From NCBI GenBank assembly GCA_009760855.2, contig WPIO01000081.1:1802353-1866352 (forward strand): a DNA stretch of 64,000 bases. Direction: 5' to 3'. The first letter of the stretch is position 1; every line of letters starts with the position of its first letter. The DNA is from Cristatella mucedo. Lineage: Eukaryota; Bryozoa; Phylactolaemata; Cristatellidae. Under the pieces are notes generated by a model. That model was not told the DNA's origin. It did not search any database and was given only the letters and a program-made list of their open reading frames with translations. Positions 1 to 43,751 of this stretch are shown here, in pieces. The translations under genes and the position numbers were made by a program.

Positions 1-1063
1 AGGTGTTAAGATGCTCGCACTTTGTTATGTTACTGTGTCTCCGGCTGCAGCAGCGCTGGTGGAGTCTCACGAAGACACGAGCGGGCGAACGTGAGCGGTG
101 AAAGAGACTCAATCTTTATTCCCCCAGCAGGTACATATATGAGCTAGGGACTGACTCACCACAGATAAAGGAGTGCATCCGCGGTGAGCCACCGTGGTGG
201 GCCACATGCCCACATCTAAGGCCACCGAGCCAACCACCCAAACACCCGCCCACATCAAAGGCCGCACCGAGCCAACCGTCCAACCATCCGCCGTGAGCGG
301 GGCACACACCAGTGGCCGAGAAGCAACAGGCACACACAGCAACTTCACGACTCTGGTCACAGATTCGAGTCTAGCAGAGGGCGATACTTTTTTGCCCAAC
401 GCAAGCAAACGCGATAGCCGTCGAGACTCTTTGCCGCTATACAAACTAGGTTGGCCACCAATAGGAAAATGCTATCCGAAATCAGGGACTGCACGAGCTT
501 AGAAAATAAGGCGAGGCTGCCGCCCGGCGTTCAGATCGCCCGACATTTAGCCCGATATTCAGGCAGGATGTTCGCTCTCAGGTCACTCGTCGATGGTCGC
601 TAGTAGAAACGGGTGCGATCGCCTCGCGAGCTACAGTGCTCTCTCCCTGACGACGTCCCCCGACAGATGACGGGTCGGCCGCTGGAAACGGCGCTCTAGC
701 CAACGGAAGAGATGCTGCAAACGGCCGGCGGTCGTCCGCTGGGAAAGGTCAGAACGGGTCCGCGCCCGCGCCGTAGCCCGCCACCGCATTGAAGTGCGAC
801 CGGGCGAACACTTGAGGTTCGACCGAGTGCTGTGTCTGTAAACAGCTTCCACGAGCACATTTGTTGACACTCCGCTACCCGTTCAAAGCAGGCATTGCCT
901 CGCCCGGGCTCTCAGCGAGCGAGAGAACGAACCGAGCCGAGCGACGCTCGCTCGCTCCAGCGCTGGCACGGACGCTGCTCCGCCGAGGAGGGTGAGGCCG
1001 ATCAACCTGTCCCTTTTCCGGTTCGCCGGCAGCTGGTTCGCAGGCGATTTCGATGAGACGCTC
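1..1063. other. 3' flank of the SVWC-ShKT gene
   Basis: No coding region is supported here. Read on the minus strand this is downstream of the SVWC-ShKT stop codon. The only clear poly(A) hexamer, AATAAA on the minus strand, is at 115-120, so a long 3' UTR of about 0.95 kb is possible. Short ORFs on both strands lack recognisable domains. Confidence 0.4.
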
Positions 1064-1624
1064 TCAGCAGAACGCGCAATAGCGCCGGCAGTACTTGGAC
1101 GTGAAGTTGTACAGCGCGCTGCCACTGACGCAGCCCCTGTACACGGAGCCCCACACGAAGCAGCTCGCATTTCGAGATATGTCGGAGCAAGCTGGCGCAG
1201 GCGTGGTGGCCGCCGCGGCCGGTCGGTTCTCGCAGTGAAGATAGCTGCAGCAGTAGGGGTACGGAAGCGCCGGGTTCGACTTCACGACGCAGTTGCTCGA
1301 CTGACCGCCGTACTCGGGGTTCTCGTTGTCGAGGATCTGGCGGCACGTTCGGCGAATCACGTAGTAGTAGCTGAGGCCGTCGTGGACGCCGCGGTAGCAC
1401 GTGTTCAGGTCGCAAGTGCCACCGCCCGTGCTCCAGCTAGACCCATCGGCCACGACGCCGCCAGACGAGTTCGTACACGGCTTGCTGTAGTTCAGTCGGT
1501 ACTTGCTCACTACTCCGTAACTGGCGTCAGCCCCTCCCGCCGCCTCGCCACTGGGAGCGCACATCCAGGAGCAGACGAGCGCCGCCAGCAGCGGCACTGC
1601 GAAGCGGAGCAGAGAGTCGCCCAT
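1064..1624 (-). CDS. Secreted SVWC + ShKT domain cysteine-rich protein
   Basis: Uninterrupted ORF of 186 codons plus stop. The start codon sits in a strong Kozak context (GCCGCCGATGG). Residues 1 to about 29 form a signal peptide (LLRFAVPLLAALVCSWMC core). Residues about 45-130 hold eight cysteines ending in a YPYCC-x3-HC pattern, the signature of the single von Willebrand factor C (SVWC) family. A TTPAPA linker follows, then a C-terminal six-cysteine block of ShKT type: C-SD, a Trp four residues after the second Cys, then C..C..C at the end. NxS/T sequons occur at NYS, NSS, NAS and NFT. SVWC proteins of arthropods are small secreted factors linked to stress and antiviral responses. ShKT modules occur in many secreted proteins and enzymes, not only venoms. 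Secretion is well supported, but the target and role are unknown. No intron is needed, which is unusual beside intron-rich neighbours. Confidence 0.8.
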   Translation of the reverse strand: MGDSLLRFAVPLLAALVCSWMCAPSGEAAGGADASYGVVSKYRLNYSKPCTNSSGGVVADGSSWSTGGGTCDLNTCYRGVHDGLSYYYVIRRTCRQILDNENPEYGGQSSNCVVKSNPALPYPYCCSYLHCENRPAAAATTPAPACSDISRNASCFVWGSVYRGCVSGSALYNFTSKYCRRYCAFC

Positions 1625-2282
1625 CGGCGGCCGAGGCTCAGACGTCGCCTCCCCCGACGCCCGTAAAAGCTACCACCGAGCCGCAAGGCAAGCGACAATG
1701 GCGGCGCAGCGGAATGCGCGTATGCATTCAGGTGCGCCGGCTGCCTAGGCGACGGCGTTCGCACCGCCGCCATGAAGCGTCAGCGCACCGAGCCGGGTCA
1801 GCGGCGTCGGCAGCCTGCGGCCCTCACCCCCCTCCCGTGTCTCCGGCTTCGAGCGATTTGGCTAGTGTGGGCCGGCTGCTGGCTGGCTGGGGCGCTCACT
1901 CTCGACTCGGCTGCACTCTCGACTCGGCTGCATACTCGGCTGCGGCGAGTCGGGGCGGCAGCCGAACTCCGAACGCTGGCGGGCTAGAGCGGGCCGATCG
2001 ATGCGGCTGATCGATCGATGATCGATGCGGCCAGTTCGAATGCGAGAACTGTTCGACTACGGGAAGCCGTCGAGGCTTCGGGAAGCCGTCTTGGCGGCTT
2101 CGGGAGTTCGCCCACTCGCTGCTGCGGGCAATGCCGGCTTCGGTCCGTCGAGGACGGTGACGTCTCGCTTCTCATGCCGCGCTGTCGCCCCTCGCCAAAA
2201 AACCTAGCGTGCTCGAGTTCCGAAAGCAGCGTCTCGCCTCTACGAAAGGTTGCATTGAAATTGGCGCGGGCACAGTGCAGCG
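1625..2282. other. CpG-rich spacer, SVWC-ShKT 5' flank and HSBP1 3' flank
   Basis: GC-rich, CpG-containing DNA directly upstream of the SVWC-ShKT start on the minus strand, with no obvious TATA box. ORFs on the plus strand (for example 1714-2010) are arginine-rich and look like CpG-driven noise. Confidence 0.4.
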
Positions 2283-2288
2283 TTTATT
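2283..2288 (-). promoter_or_regulatory. HSBP1 poly(A) signal AATAAA
   Basis: The plus strand reads TTTATT, which is AATAAA on the minus strand, 192 bases past the HSBP1 stop codon. This gives a short, plausible 3' UTR. Confidence 0.6.
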
Positions 2289-2479
2289 TATCAGAATTCA
2301 AGCAACGCCCAAATCGAGCCGCTCTCACTCGCGCCAAGCGGTCTGTGTCCGGCGGCTCTGTGGACTCACTGCCGGGAAGGGGCACATTTTATGTTAGCGG
2401 CCTCGCTGTGGGCACGCGCTCTCTACATCTAAGGTCCTGGATGCGAGTCATCCTGCGTGGCGCCATATGCCGCCGGTCG

Positions 2480-2562
2480 CTACTTGTCCTCCATTCCCGC
2501 CTGAGTCATCAGGTCGGCGATGTTCTTTTCTAGGTCGTCAATTCGGCCGCCCATTTCGTCTA
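2480..2562 (-). CDS. HSBP1: HSBP1 exon 3 (C-terminal coding exon)
   Basis: Begins TA-GAC-GAA-ATG, with TA completing an Ile codon from exon 2. It encodes [20 protein letters not shown] and ends AGMEDK-stop at 2480-2482. Confidence 0.93.
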
Positions 2563-4174
2563 GTGAGCGAGAAAGGTCAAGGCAAACCACAGAGCATCGC
2601 CGGCGACCGAGTGGCGACAACCGGAGAGCGTCGCAGCAAGCGCGAGACCCGTCGGCCCCCTGTCACAACGGCCAGGGCTGGAAGCGCCTCCAGCGTTCTC
2701 GCCCCCTTCCTAGTCCCCACCCAGCCAGGCACTGCCCAGCACCCGCTCTAAGAACTAGCGTGCAGCCTAGCGATGCCGAGGCTCGCTCGCGGGCGTCTTT
2801 CGGCGGATCTCGTGAACGTGAAATCGTCTGCTCAAAAAAGGATATTTCTCGAGATTATCTGATCCGACATTACTTGAAATTTGTCCTGCATCTGCTGGAG
2901 TAGATTTTGCACCTGCAACAGATAAGAGGCCGCTGGATTGCCAAGTCGAAGGCGCGAGGTAGGCGCTTGCATGAGCTCGACCGCACCTGTAAGGAAACCC
3001 GTGAGCGTTAGCCGCTGCGAGAGCCCCCTAGAAAGCCGGCACGAAGCGCTCGTGGCCGAAGCCGGGAACGACTGAAGGCAGATGCTGGAAGGCGACAACG
3101 CCCAGTAACCATGCACGCTCGTCTCGTGGCGACGCACGGCGCCCGGACGCCCCTCCGCCATGCGCCTCGGCCGTCTTAGGCTCCTCACTAGCGCAGCTTC
3201 GAGTAGCCTCTCAAATTAGTTGCTTAGCAGAGAGTACCGTCAAAGCTGCGGCAACTACTGACCGCGGCCTCCTCCACCGGTCGGCTCGCCACCGCCCGGT
3301 CTTCGAGGAGGCCGTGCCCGCAGCTAGCCTGCTTAAGAGAAGGCTGCCGCGAGTACCATCGAGAAAAAATGTAAGACGAAATAAGAGCGACCCGCATCGG
3401 CGATGCGACTAAACGGTGCACAGCGGCTACTCGTAGGGGAGCGGCTCGCCAAAGTGAGTGGTCGGGTCACCGCATCCGCGAATAACGTCAGCCACTATTT
3501 CGCACCAGAAAATAGTCGCGCTAAAGCTTAGCGAATCCGCTCGGCGGCAGACGTATAGGCAGGCGGCGCACTGTCGCCAGCCGGCTGGCCCTTGCGAGCT
3601 GACAGCACCCGTGGCAGACAGGTGGCCCGGATGTGCGGGGCGAAGACTCCACTCGAAAATGAGCTCTAGCTAGCTCGAGCGGCGTCGAACGAAGCGAAAT
3701 GCGGTTCATACGAGTGGTGCGCTATAATTGACATTGCGCCAGGGTAACTTCTATGCAGATCAGGAGCTGCCCACATCGACGCATGCGTCGCTGGCGCCAT
3801 CTAAGCGGGCGGGCGCACCCCGACGACCCAGCAAGTGAGACGGTCAGCCAGACAGGCATCGTCATGCGAGTCGAATCTTCGAAAATCCTCACCGAACTTA
3901 TCTGAGACGTTGATCTAGCGCGCTAGTCTTCTCGGACAATTCAAGATCGCCAGGCGGATGGGAGGTCTCCCCTTAGCGGCCAGCGGCCAGAGGGGGTACC
4001 GGTAGCAGGTGCCCTTCTCGCTTGCTGGGCGCTAGTGCTCGGAGCCAGGGGAGCGGAACGCTACAAAAAACAATGTGAGATGCTGAAATGCATCATACGT
4101 ACGAAAACTGTGAGCTCCTGAACATTTTGCGGATCCGGATTGCTGCTGCTGAAATCTTTCGCGACGTCCGCCAT
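2480..4174 (-). CDS. HSBP1: Heat shock factor-binding protein 1 (three coding exons)
   Basis: Joined exons 4103-4174, 2846-2912 and 2480-2562 give 73 residues, close to the roughly 76 of vertebrate HSBP1. The core is almost invariant: [20 protein letters not shown] in exon 2 and [17 protein letters not shown] in exon 3. This makes a single long amphipathic coiled coil. In known animals HSBP1 is a small oligomeric coiled-coil protein that binds the trimerisation heptads of HSF1 and dampens the heat-shock response. It has also been linked to WASH complex assembly. Intron 1 is an ordinary GT-AG intron in phase 0. Intron 2 is AT-AC with U12 signals, in phase 1. The start is MADVAKDF, in the favourable context agcaccATGG. 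Expression probably comes from the promoter shared with FBXO15. Identification is very secure; only the UTR ends are uncertain. Confidence 0.95.
2563..2845 (-). other. HSBP1 intron 2, AT-AC U12-type intron (283 bp)
   Basis: On the minus strand the intron begins ATATCCTTTT right after ...TCGAGAA, an exact U12 5' splice-site match. TGCCTTGAC at 2576-2584 resembles the U12 branch site TTCCTTRAC. The intron ends ..CTCAC, 14 bases beyond the branch A. No GT-AG alternative keeps the conserved IISR-I-DEM reading frame. Confidence 0.88.
2846..2912 (-). CDS. HSBP1: HSBP1 exon 2 (coiled-coil core)
   Basis: The 67-base exon follows the acceptor ..TTATCTGTTGCAG and begins GTG-CAA-AAT. It encodes [20 protein letters not shown] plus SR, and one base of an Ile codon. 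It is nearly identical to the vertebrate protein as I remember it. Confidence 0.95.
2913..4102 (-). other. HSBP1 intron 1 (1190 bp, GT-AG)
   Basis: The donor is GTACGT at 4097-4102 (minus strand) and the acceptor TTGCAG ends at 2913. No exon, repeat or RNA gene was recognised inside. The ORF extending exon 2 upstream (to 3188) simply reads through the acceptor. Confidence 0.8.
4103..4174 (-). CDS. HSBP1: HSBP1 exon 1
   Basis: 24 codons from ATG (4172-4174 on the plus strand as CAT) to TTC, followed by GTACGT. The NVQELTVF end matches the VQDLTSV stretch before the coiled-coil exon in vertebrate HSBP1. The N-terminal tail is Asp/Ser-rich and variable, as in other species. Confidence 0.88.
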
Positions 4175-4424
4175 GGTGCTCGGCTGGTTACGATAGACGC
4201 TAGTCGATGCGCATGCGTCCAGTCACCGAATGGCTTGTCGTCATAGACGCGGTGAGCGATATCGGTGGCAAACTATGTCAGAGAACAAATAAATGCTTGA
4301 ATTTTACCTTTATGATATTATTTTATAAATGCATATACATTGCTTGGTTTTGATGAGTTTTGAAGTAGTTTAGATCCGGCGACCTCTTTACCGTTTAGCT
4401 CTACTTCCTGTCTTTCATTCGGCA
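4175..4424. promoter_or_regulatory. Candidate bidirectional promoter, HSBP1 (-) / FBXO15 (+)
   Basis: Only 250 bases separate the two divergent start codons. GATGCGCATGCGTC at 4206-4219 contains an NRF1-type TGCGCATGCG core, close to HSBP1. ACTTCCTG at 4403-4410 is an ETS-type site (CAGGAAGT on the minus strand), 15 bases before the FBXO15 ATG. There is no TATA box in a useful position. NRF1 and ETS sites are typical of housekeeping bidirectional promoters in animals. Transcription start sites are inferred only. Confidence 0.55.
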
Positions 4425-38963
<34,539 letters not shown>

Positions 38964-39007
38964 CTTTTTTTGGTTATTTATTGTTATGAATCGAAGAGTC
39001 TACCATA

Positions 39008-39013
39008 AATAAA
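39008..39013 (+). promoter_or_regulatory. FBXO15 poly(A) signal AATAAA
   Basis: AATAAA within ccataaataaatgtag, 45 bases past the stop codon, with a GT/T-rich stretch (gttttggttggttgaattgttggtgtg) just after, as expected of a cleavage region. Confidence 0.7.
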
Positions 39014-39461
39014 TGTAGTGGACGGCATGTTTTGGTTGGTTGAATTGTTGGTGTGCTGACTGTGCATAATGAAGGCAGGATGCCGGTATATTAGAACTTG
39101 TATAAAGGATTATCTTGCTGCAGGGCAATCAGATCACCAGTATTGTTTCTTATAGCACATGTTCACAGGGGAATCGTGTTTGCCGGCTCCAGGCATTCGC
39201 GAAAAGGTACACCTAGGTGTGCAGACGGGAAATCAAGTTTCGATTATTTTTTGAACTAGTTAATTGAATGGGCATCATATAACTGTCGACAAGTCTCGGG
39301 GAGGGAGGCGGTTCGTTTCCCTGATTCGCCATGCCTGCAAGCCTTTAATATCTCACTCCGATTTATTAAGCGCTCCTATGCTATGTATCCTAGTGTCTAT
39401 GGGGATTTACTTACTCTCAACAATATGGCCGATGGCAGGGTTGGTCTTAAATAAAAAAAAT

Positions 39462-39550
39462 ATATATAGTTCATTTGTATAGCACCCTAAAAGAACCAGA
39501 TCTCAATTCAGGCCCTTTATATATGCCACTGGGTTCGAGTCTGGGACTTA
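39462..39550 (-). mobile_element. S1 SINE fragment
   Basis: atttgtatagcaccctaaaagaaccagatctcaattcaggccc, then actgggttcgagtctggg, on the minus strand. Confidence 0.6.
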
Positions 39551-39904
39551 TATGCTAAAATTCTCTGAGCTGAGCTGACAGCTGATCGCGGTACATATCA
39601 ATATTAATTAAGCTCTCAGCAATATAAGCAGTTGAAACACCCAACTTCTTACTCGGTAACAAGTGAGCCCGCTTTAGTTCTTGATGACCACCTGCTCCCA
39701 GCAGGGCATCAATGCCACCAGTCTAAACTGTTTCGTACCGTCCCCCCAGTGTTCGAAGCAGCTTTCAAGTATCAGCTGACGAGGTAGGCGATATTTGACT
39801 ACATAGTAGTTCCTTGTCTAAGTCATCCCGTTGATGCAGAAAGATTTTTAATTGGTGATTGATTCGTGGTTCCATATCCGATTGGCATAGCATCATTCTC
39901 TGAC

Positions 39905-40255
39905 TTGGTGACATTTAAAAAGAAGCTATAATCACTTCTCCTCACAACCTTTGCTGCATAATAGTAATAATAATACACTTTTAGAACCCTTAGAGAACTC
40001 AGTCTCATTCTAGGCACTTTACCTTTACTGCAAAGGAAGCATGCTTTAATGGTTAATGGTAGCATGGTTAATGTCAACAAGCACAACATGGTTAGAGGTC
40101 ACATGCGTCGGGTCAGCGTGCAAATATGGTCAGTGGCAGCATGCACAGTGTCAGCGCACGTAAGCACGCAAAGGACGAATCATACGGCCCCCTAAATGCT
40201 GTGACAAAAAGGTGCATTTTTAGTTTCTTTTTAAATTATGTCAAGTCAGCCGTGT
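39905..40255 (-). mobile_element. LINE-A 3' fragment
   Basis: aacccttagagaactcagtctcattctaggcactttacc (hairpin), then the agcatgcacagtgtcagcgcacgtaagc 3' UTR block, on the minus strand. Confidence 0.7.
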
Positions 40256-40400
40256 GAAACATCTTTTGTGCTCCTATGCATGCTGACACTGTGGCTGTTA
40301 TATCACTAACCAATTAACATGCACCTTCACCATGATATGTGTAAGTGCCTAGAAAATATTCTGTTCTGTGAAGGTTTTCTATAAATGCTTAATATCATTA
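40256..40400 (+). mobile_element. LINE-A tail fragment, opposite strand
   Basis: tgctgacactgtggctg..accaattaacatgcacc..gtaagtgcctagaaaatattctgttctgtgaagg. With the previous copy it forms a head-to-head pair. Confidence 0.5.
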
Positions 40401-40565
40401 TTTCATTAGTGTGGTCAGTTGTGTCGAGAGGGGGGCATTTACCCCCCCTCCCCCCCCACAGCTTGGCGGCCAGCAACTTGGGCAGCAATCTGTTCCTACT
40501 GCCCTCATTAACGTCGCCAACGACGAAATTATGTCTTCATTCCACTCGCTAAGCAACCGCCGAGT

Positions 40566-41325
40566 TCATGTCGAATAAATACAATGATTTTGCAGTATAA
40601 TTTTGTTCATTGATTGCAGCTCTAGTAAATGAGAATCTTGCTTGTCTTGCCTCGACGCAAAAGTTGTGCAGATCTTAGCCCAGATGAAACTCCTAGCTCC
40701 ACCGTGACGGACGAGTAATACAACTTTTCCGACCTGCTTTGCAATATTCTTTGGATTGCTACATACACGTATGTCATTATAGACTTCTTCAGGAAAAGGA
40801 GCTCCAAACCGCGACTCCTTCCATTCAAGCGTCCATGCCGCTGGCAGCGTCTTTGTAGCGCTCTTCACTTTGCTCTTCAGCTCAGCTTCAGAGGCGGAGT
40901 TTGTCATTCTCGAAGAGATTAAATGTGCTCGCCATTCTAGCCTCACCGTTCCAGTAGACCGAGCCAGACTATAGCAATCCGGCAGGCATTGAGTTTTGCC
41001 TGTTTTGTAAGCCTGTCTGTGGCCTTATGAAGTTCTGCTTGGCCACCTAACTGAGCTAGCGAAGGCAAGTCGACGGCTTGCCATTGGCCAGCTGCGGCTT
41101 TCCCTGTTGCGGCTTTCAGCGTCTGCTTGAGTGGCATGGAGGTAGCATTCCTGTGCAGCAGTGGGACAGTCGCGACATCGCGGATTGTACTCGAGCTGCA
41201 ACTTCTTGTTGTGGGGGGGGGGTTAGTGCCCCGGGTGGCTTCAGTTTAACTTGAACCTCTCCTGTTGTCAATCCTGGTTGAAAATCTCGTGCATCCTTCA
41301 TTCTTCCCGAGAAGACAAGCACCAA
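40566..41325 (-). pseudogene. Unrecognised coding-like segment in three frames
   Basis: Three consecutive minus-strand ORFs (41325-41116, 41137-40943, 40946-40566) tile with small overlaps. They look protein-like (..KDARDFQPGLTTGEVQVKL.., ..ASEAELKSKVKSATKTLP..). An intervening G11 run near 41212-41222 could explain one frame change. No family recognised. It may be a decayed transposon ORF, a processed pseudogene, or chance. Confidence 0.2.
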
Positions 41326-41544
41326 TGTCCGTTGCTGACGCCCTTTACGTAACCCTTTACGCTGCCCTTAGCCCTTATCGAACACAAGCTGAGCTGCCTC
41401 ATCTAAGGATTCGCACAGCACGGACAGATGCCGAGAGTTGTCGAGAAGCAGGCGCACCAGGGCAGTGGGAGTCTCCCCTACTATGCTCTTTCTCGTAAAA
41501 AAATGTTCACGATTACGTTCTATGAAGTCTTATTCTGTTGGTGG

Positions 41545-41720
41545 GTCTTCGTGATTCGTCCTTCGTTTGCATGTTCCTGCTTACATTGTGCCTGCTGCTT
41601 TCGGCTGTTACCACCAAACATTTGGTAATGCATTATATGCAGCATCTGTAAAGTGCCTAGAGAGATATTCAGTTCTCTGAGGGTGCTTTACAAATGTATT
41701 ACTATTATTGTTATTAAAAT
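41545..41720 (+). mobile_element. LINE-A tail fragment
   Basis: gtgattcgtccttcgtttgcatg..gtaaagtgcctagagagatattcagttctctgagggtgct plus (ATT)n. Confidence 0.7.
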
Positions 41721-41924
41721 GTGAGAAGATTTTTAAAAATGCTGGCAGTATTTGAGTTACATCCAATGATTTTGGCTCGTTGGTAGCCACATGATGTGGA
41801 GATAATTTCCTTTGCTTGCTGCTTACTTCCTGAGCCACTCGTGGCTGCCACAGCCCCGGAAATATGCCAAATATTCCATCGCCCGTCAATACTCATGAGC
41901 ATGTGTGTTCGGCACAGCCACGAA

Positions 41925-42675
41925 GAGAGGGCTTGATCACATCTAGATTGGTCCATGCATTTATAACATTCCATCTGGACTTCTGTAATTCACTGCTTTC
42001 TGGTTTACAGACCTGTGCACTCAGGTACTTACAGCTGGTGTAAAACTCTTCAGCTAGACTTGTCTATCGTGAGCATAGCAGTTGTCACATCGCACTACTT
42101 GTCGCCGACCTGCACCACTCCGAATCATGCAACGCATCAACTTCAAGGTTTTGTCACTCACTTGTAGGTCCCTTCATTCTTTGGCTCCAGCCTACCGATC
42201 AGATCTACTCCCCCACCAGGCTAAGCGGCGTACCACCCACTTTTCGGAATCTAGCTGTTTACCCATACCTCGTACAAATTTCAAATCCTCTGGAGACCGT
42301 GCCTTCAGTTCGTATGCTTCGAACGCCTGGAACTCACTCCCTACTGGCGTCATGACATCTCCTGACTTGTCCACATATAAAAAGACACTAAAAACGCATC
42401 TATTTATCACAGCATTTAGTGGCTCCCCGTGACACTAAAACGCATCTATTTATCACAGCATTTAGTGGCTCCCCGTGATTCGTCCTTTATGTGCTTATGC
42501 GTTGCTGACTCTGTTGCCTGCTGCCACTAACCATACTTGCATGCTGACCCTGTGCATGTCACCACTAACCTTTCGATCGGGCTTCCTGTGCAGCAAATAT
42601 AAAGTGCCTAGAAAGAGATTGACTTATTCGAGGGTGCTATATAAAATGCATCGTCATTATTATTATTCATAAGAT
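41925..42675 (+). mobile_element. LINE-A 3' copy with internal tandem duplication
   Basis: Starts near gatcacatctagattggtccatgc, passes the CNSLL..LQLV region and complete 3' UTR, and ends aaagtgcctagaaagagattgac..(ATT)n at 42665. A 46/47-bp unit is duplicated at 42384-42476. Confidence 0.8.
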
Positions 42676-43661
42676 AATGATAAATTGGCCAACGTGCGGG
42701 TTGTGAGAACAACGACGACTGTCTTGTGCGCAGTTGAGCTGCGTACATATGCGTGCTGTTATATAGTCGTTGGAATCTAGTAGGCTTCTCCGGAGCGCAG
42801 AGGAAGAGAGGAGACTATAGCGTTCGCATAGGCAGAAGGACTGGCACAAAGTGTGGAGTGTGGCAATGGCAGGGTCATATGACCTGCGCAGCTATTCTGT
42901 GTACTCACTGCACACGGCCCAGGCTGCCGGGAGCCACATGCTCATGCTCATTGGGCGGGCGGATCATGCGAGTTGGTTGGGGCTCGGACAGTGTGACGGC
43001 CGCGCCACGTCCACATGTGTGTATCCTAGCTGGCTCGTGGTGACACCAAGCACTGCCCTCGCTATGCACCTACAGCGTCGCCACTGCCCGAACTCTCGTG
43101 TGCCACTCTAGTGTGCGCACTCTAGTGCGCGTGCGGCCGCGCAGCACGTGTTTGGCCCTCGACTCGAGCTGGAGCAGGGTCAAGGTGATTGGCCTATGCT
43201 TTGCCCGCGTGTTCCCGTCACCACGTAGGCATTGTGGCATCCAGAAATGGGCGTACTGTGCCAAAAATTTGGCCAGATCTCGACCTTCTTTCCGAGGGCC
43301 ACCAATCATAGGAAAGCTGAAGTGCAGGTCGGGCGTCTCGGAGCCCTCCTGGTTGGTTCAAGATGAGTCGTGGCCAGAGTCCAATGGCCCTGTCCGTTGC
43401 CCCTTGACCCTGCGTTTGGCAAGTCATCGGCGATCCTTAAGGGAGGGAAATGCCTCATACTTGTCTAACCCTATAACCATCCGGTCTTGGGCGTATTTAA
43501 CTTGCTGCTGGGCATCTGCCCGGGATGCTGGCTCGCCGTTCTCCGCTCGCTCGCGAGAGTCTCTACGACAGTGCGTGCCATTTAGAGAACGCTGAGCATC
43601 TAATCGCATGTATACCGCAAAGTGCCGTTCTCTCTCTCTCTCATTGCATGATCTGCTCCAG
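42676..43661. other. Intergenic, unassigned
   Basis: GC-moderate DNA with ORFs in several frames but no recognised domain. A short (TC)n tract at 43629-43641 precedes the candidate exon. Confidence 0.3.
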
Positions 43662-43751
43662 GATGTCGACAAAGCCTTGGTGACCGTGAAGGAGCTAGGG
43701 ATATTGCTTCGAACTCCGGCGCTGCTCGAACGCCTGTCGGCGCCCATCTAG
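43662..43751 (+). CDS. Candidate terminal exon, unknown gene
   Basis: A polypyrimidine tract and AG (..tcattgcatgatctgctccag) precede an in-frame DVDKALVTVKELGILLRTPA then LLERLSAPI-stop. The helix-like K/E/L pattern is protein-like, vaguely like a TFIIS-N type bundle. No upstream exon or poly(A) signal was found. Confidence 0.2.
   Translation, partial: DVDKALVTVKELGILLRTPALLERLSAPI

Noticed and set aside
992-1666. 224-codon plus-strand ORF over the SVWC-ShKT gene
   Set aside because: Arg/Ala/Val-rich with no domain. It is the antisense shadow of a well-formed secreted protein.
2832-3188. Long reading frame extending HSBP1 exon 2 upstream
   Set aside because: It reads through the TTGCAG acceptor into intron. 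The true upstream exon at 4103-4174 matches HSBP1.
4288-4293. AATAAA on the plus strand in the shared promoter
   Set aside because: No gene on the plus strand ends here. It is in AT-rich promoter DNA.
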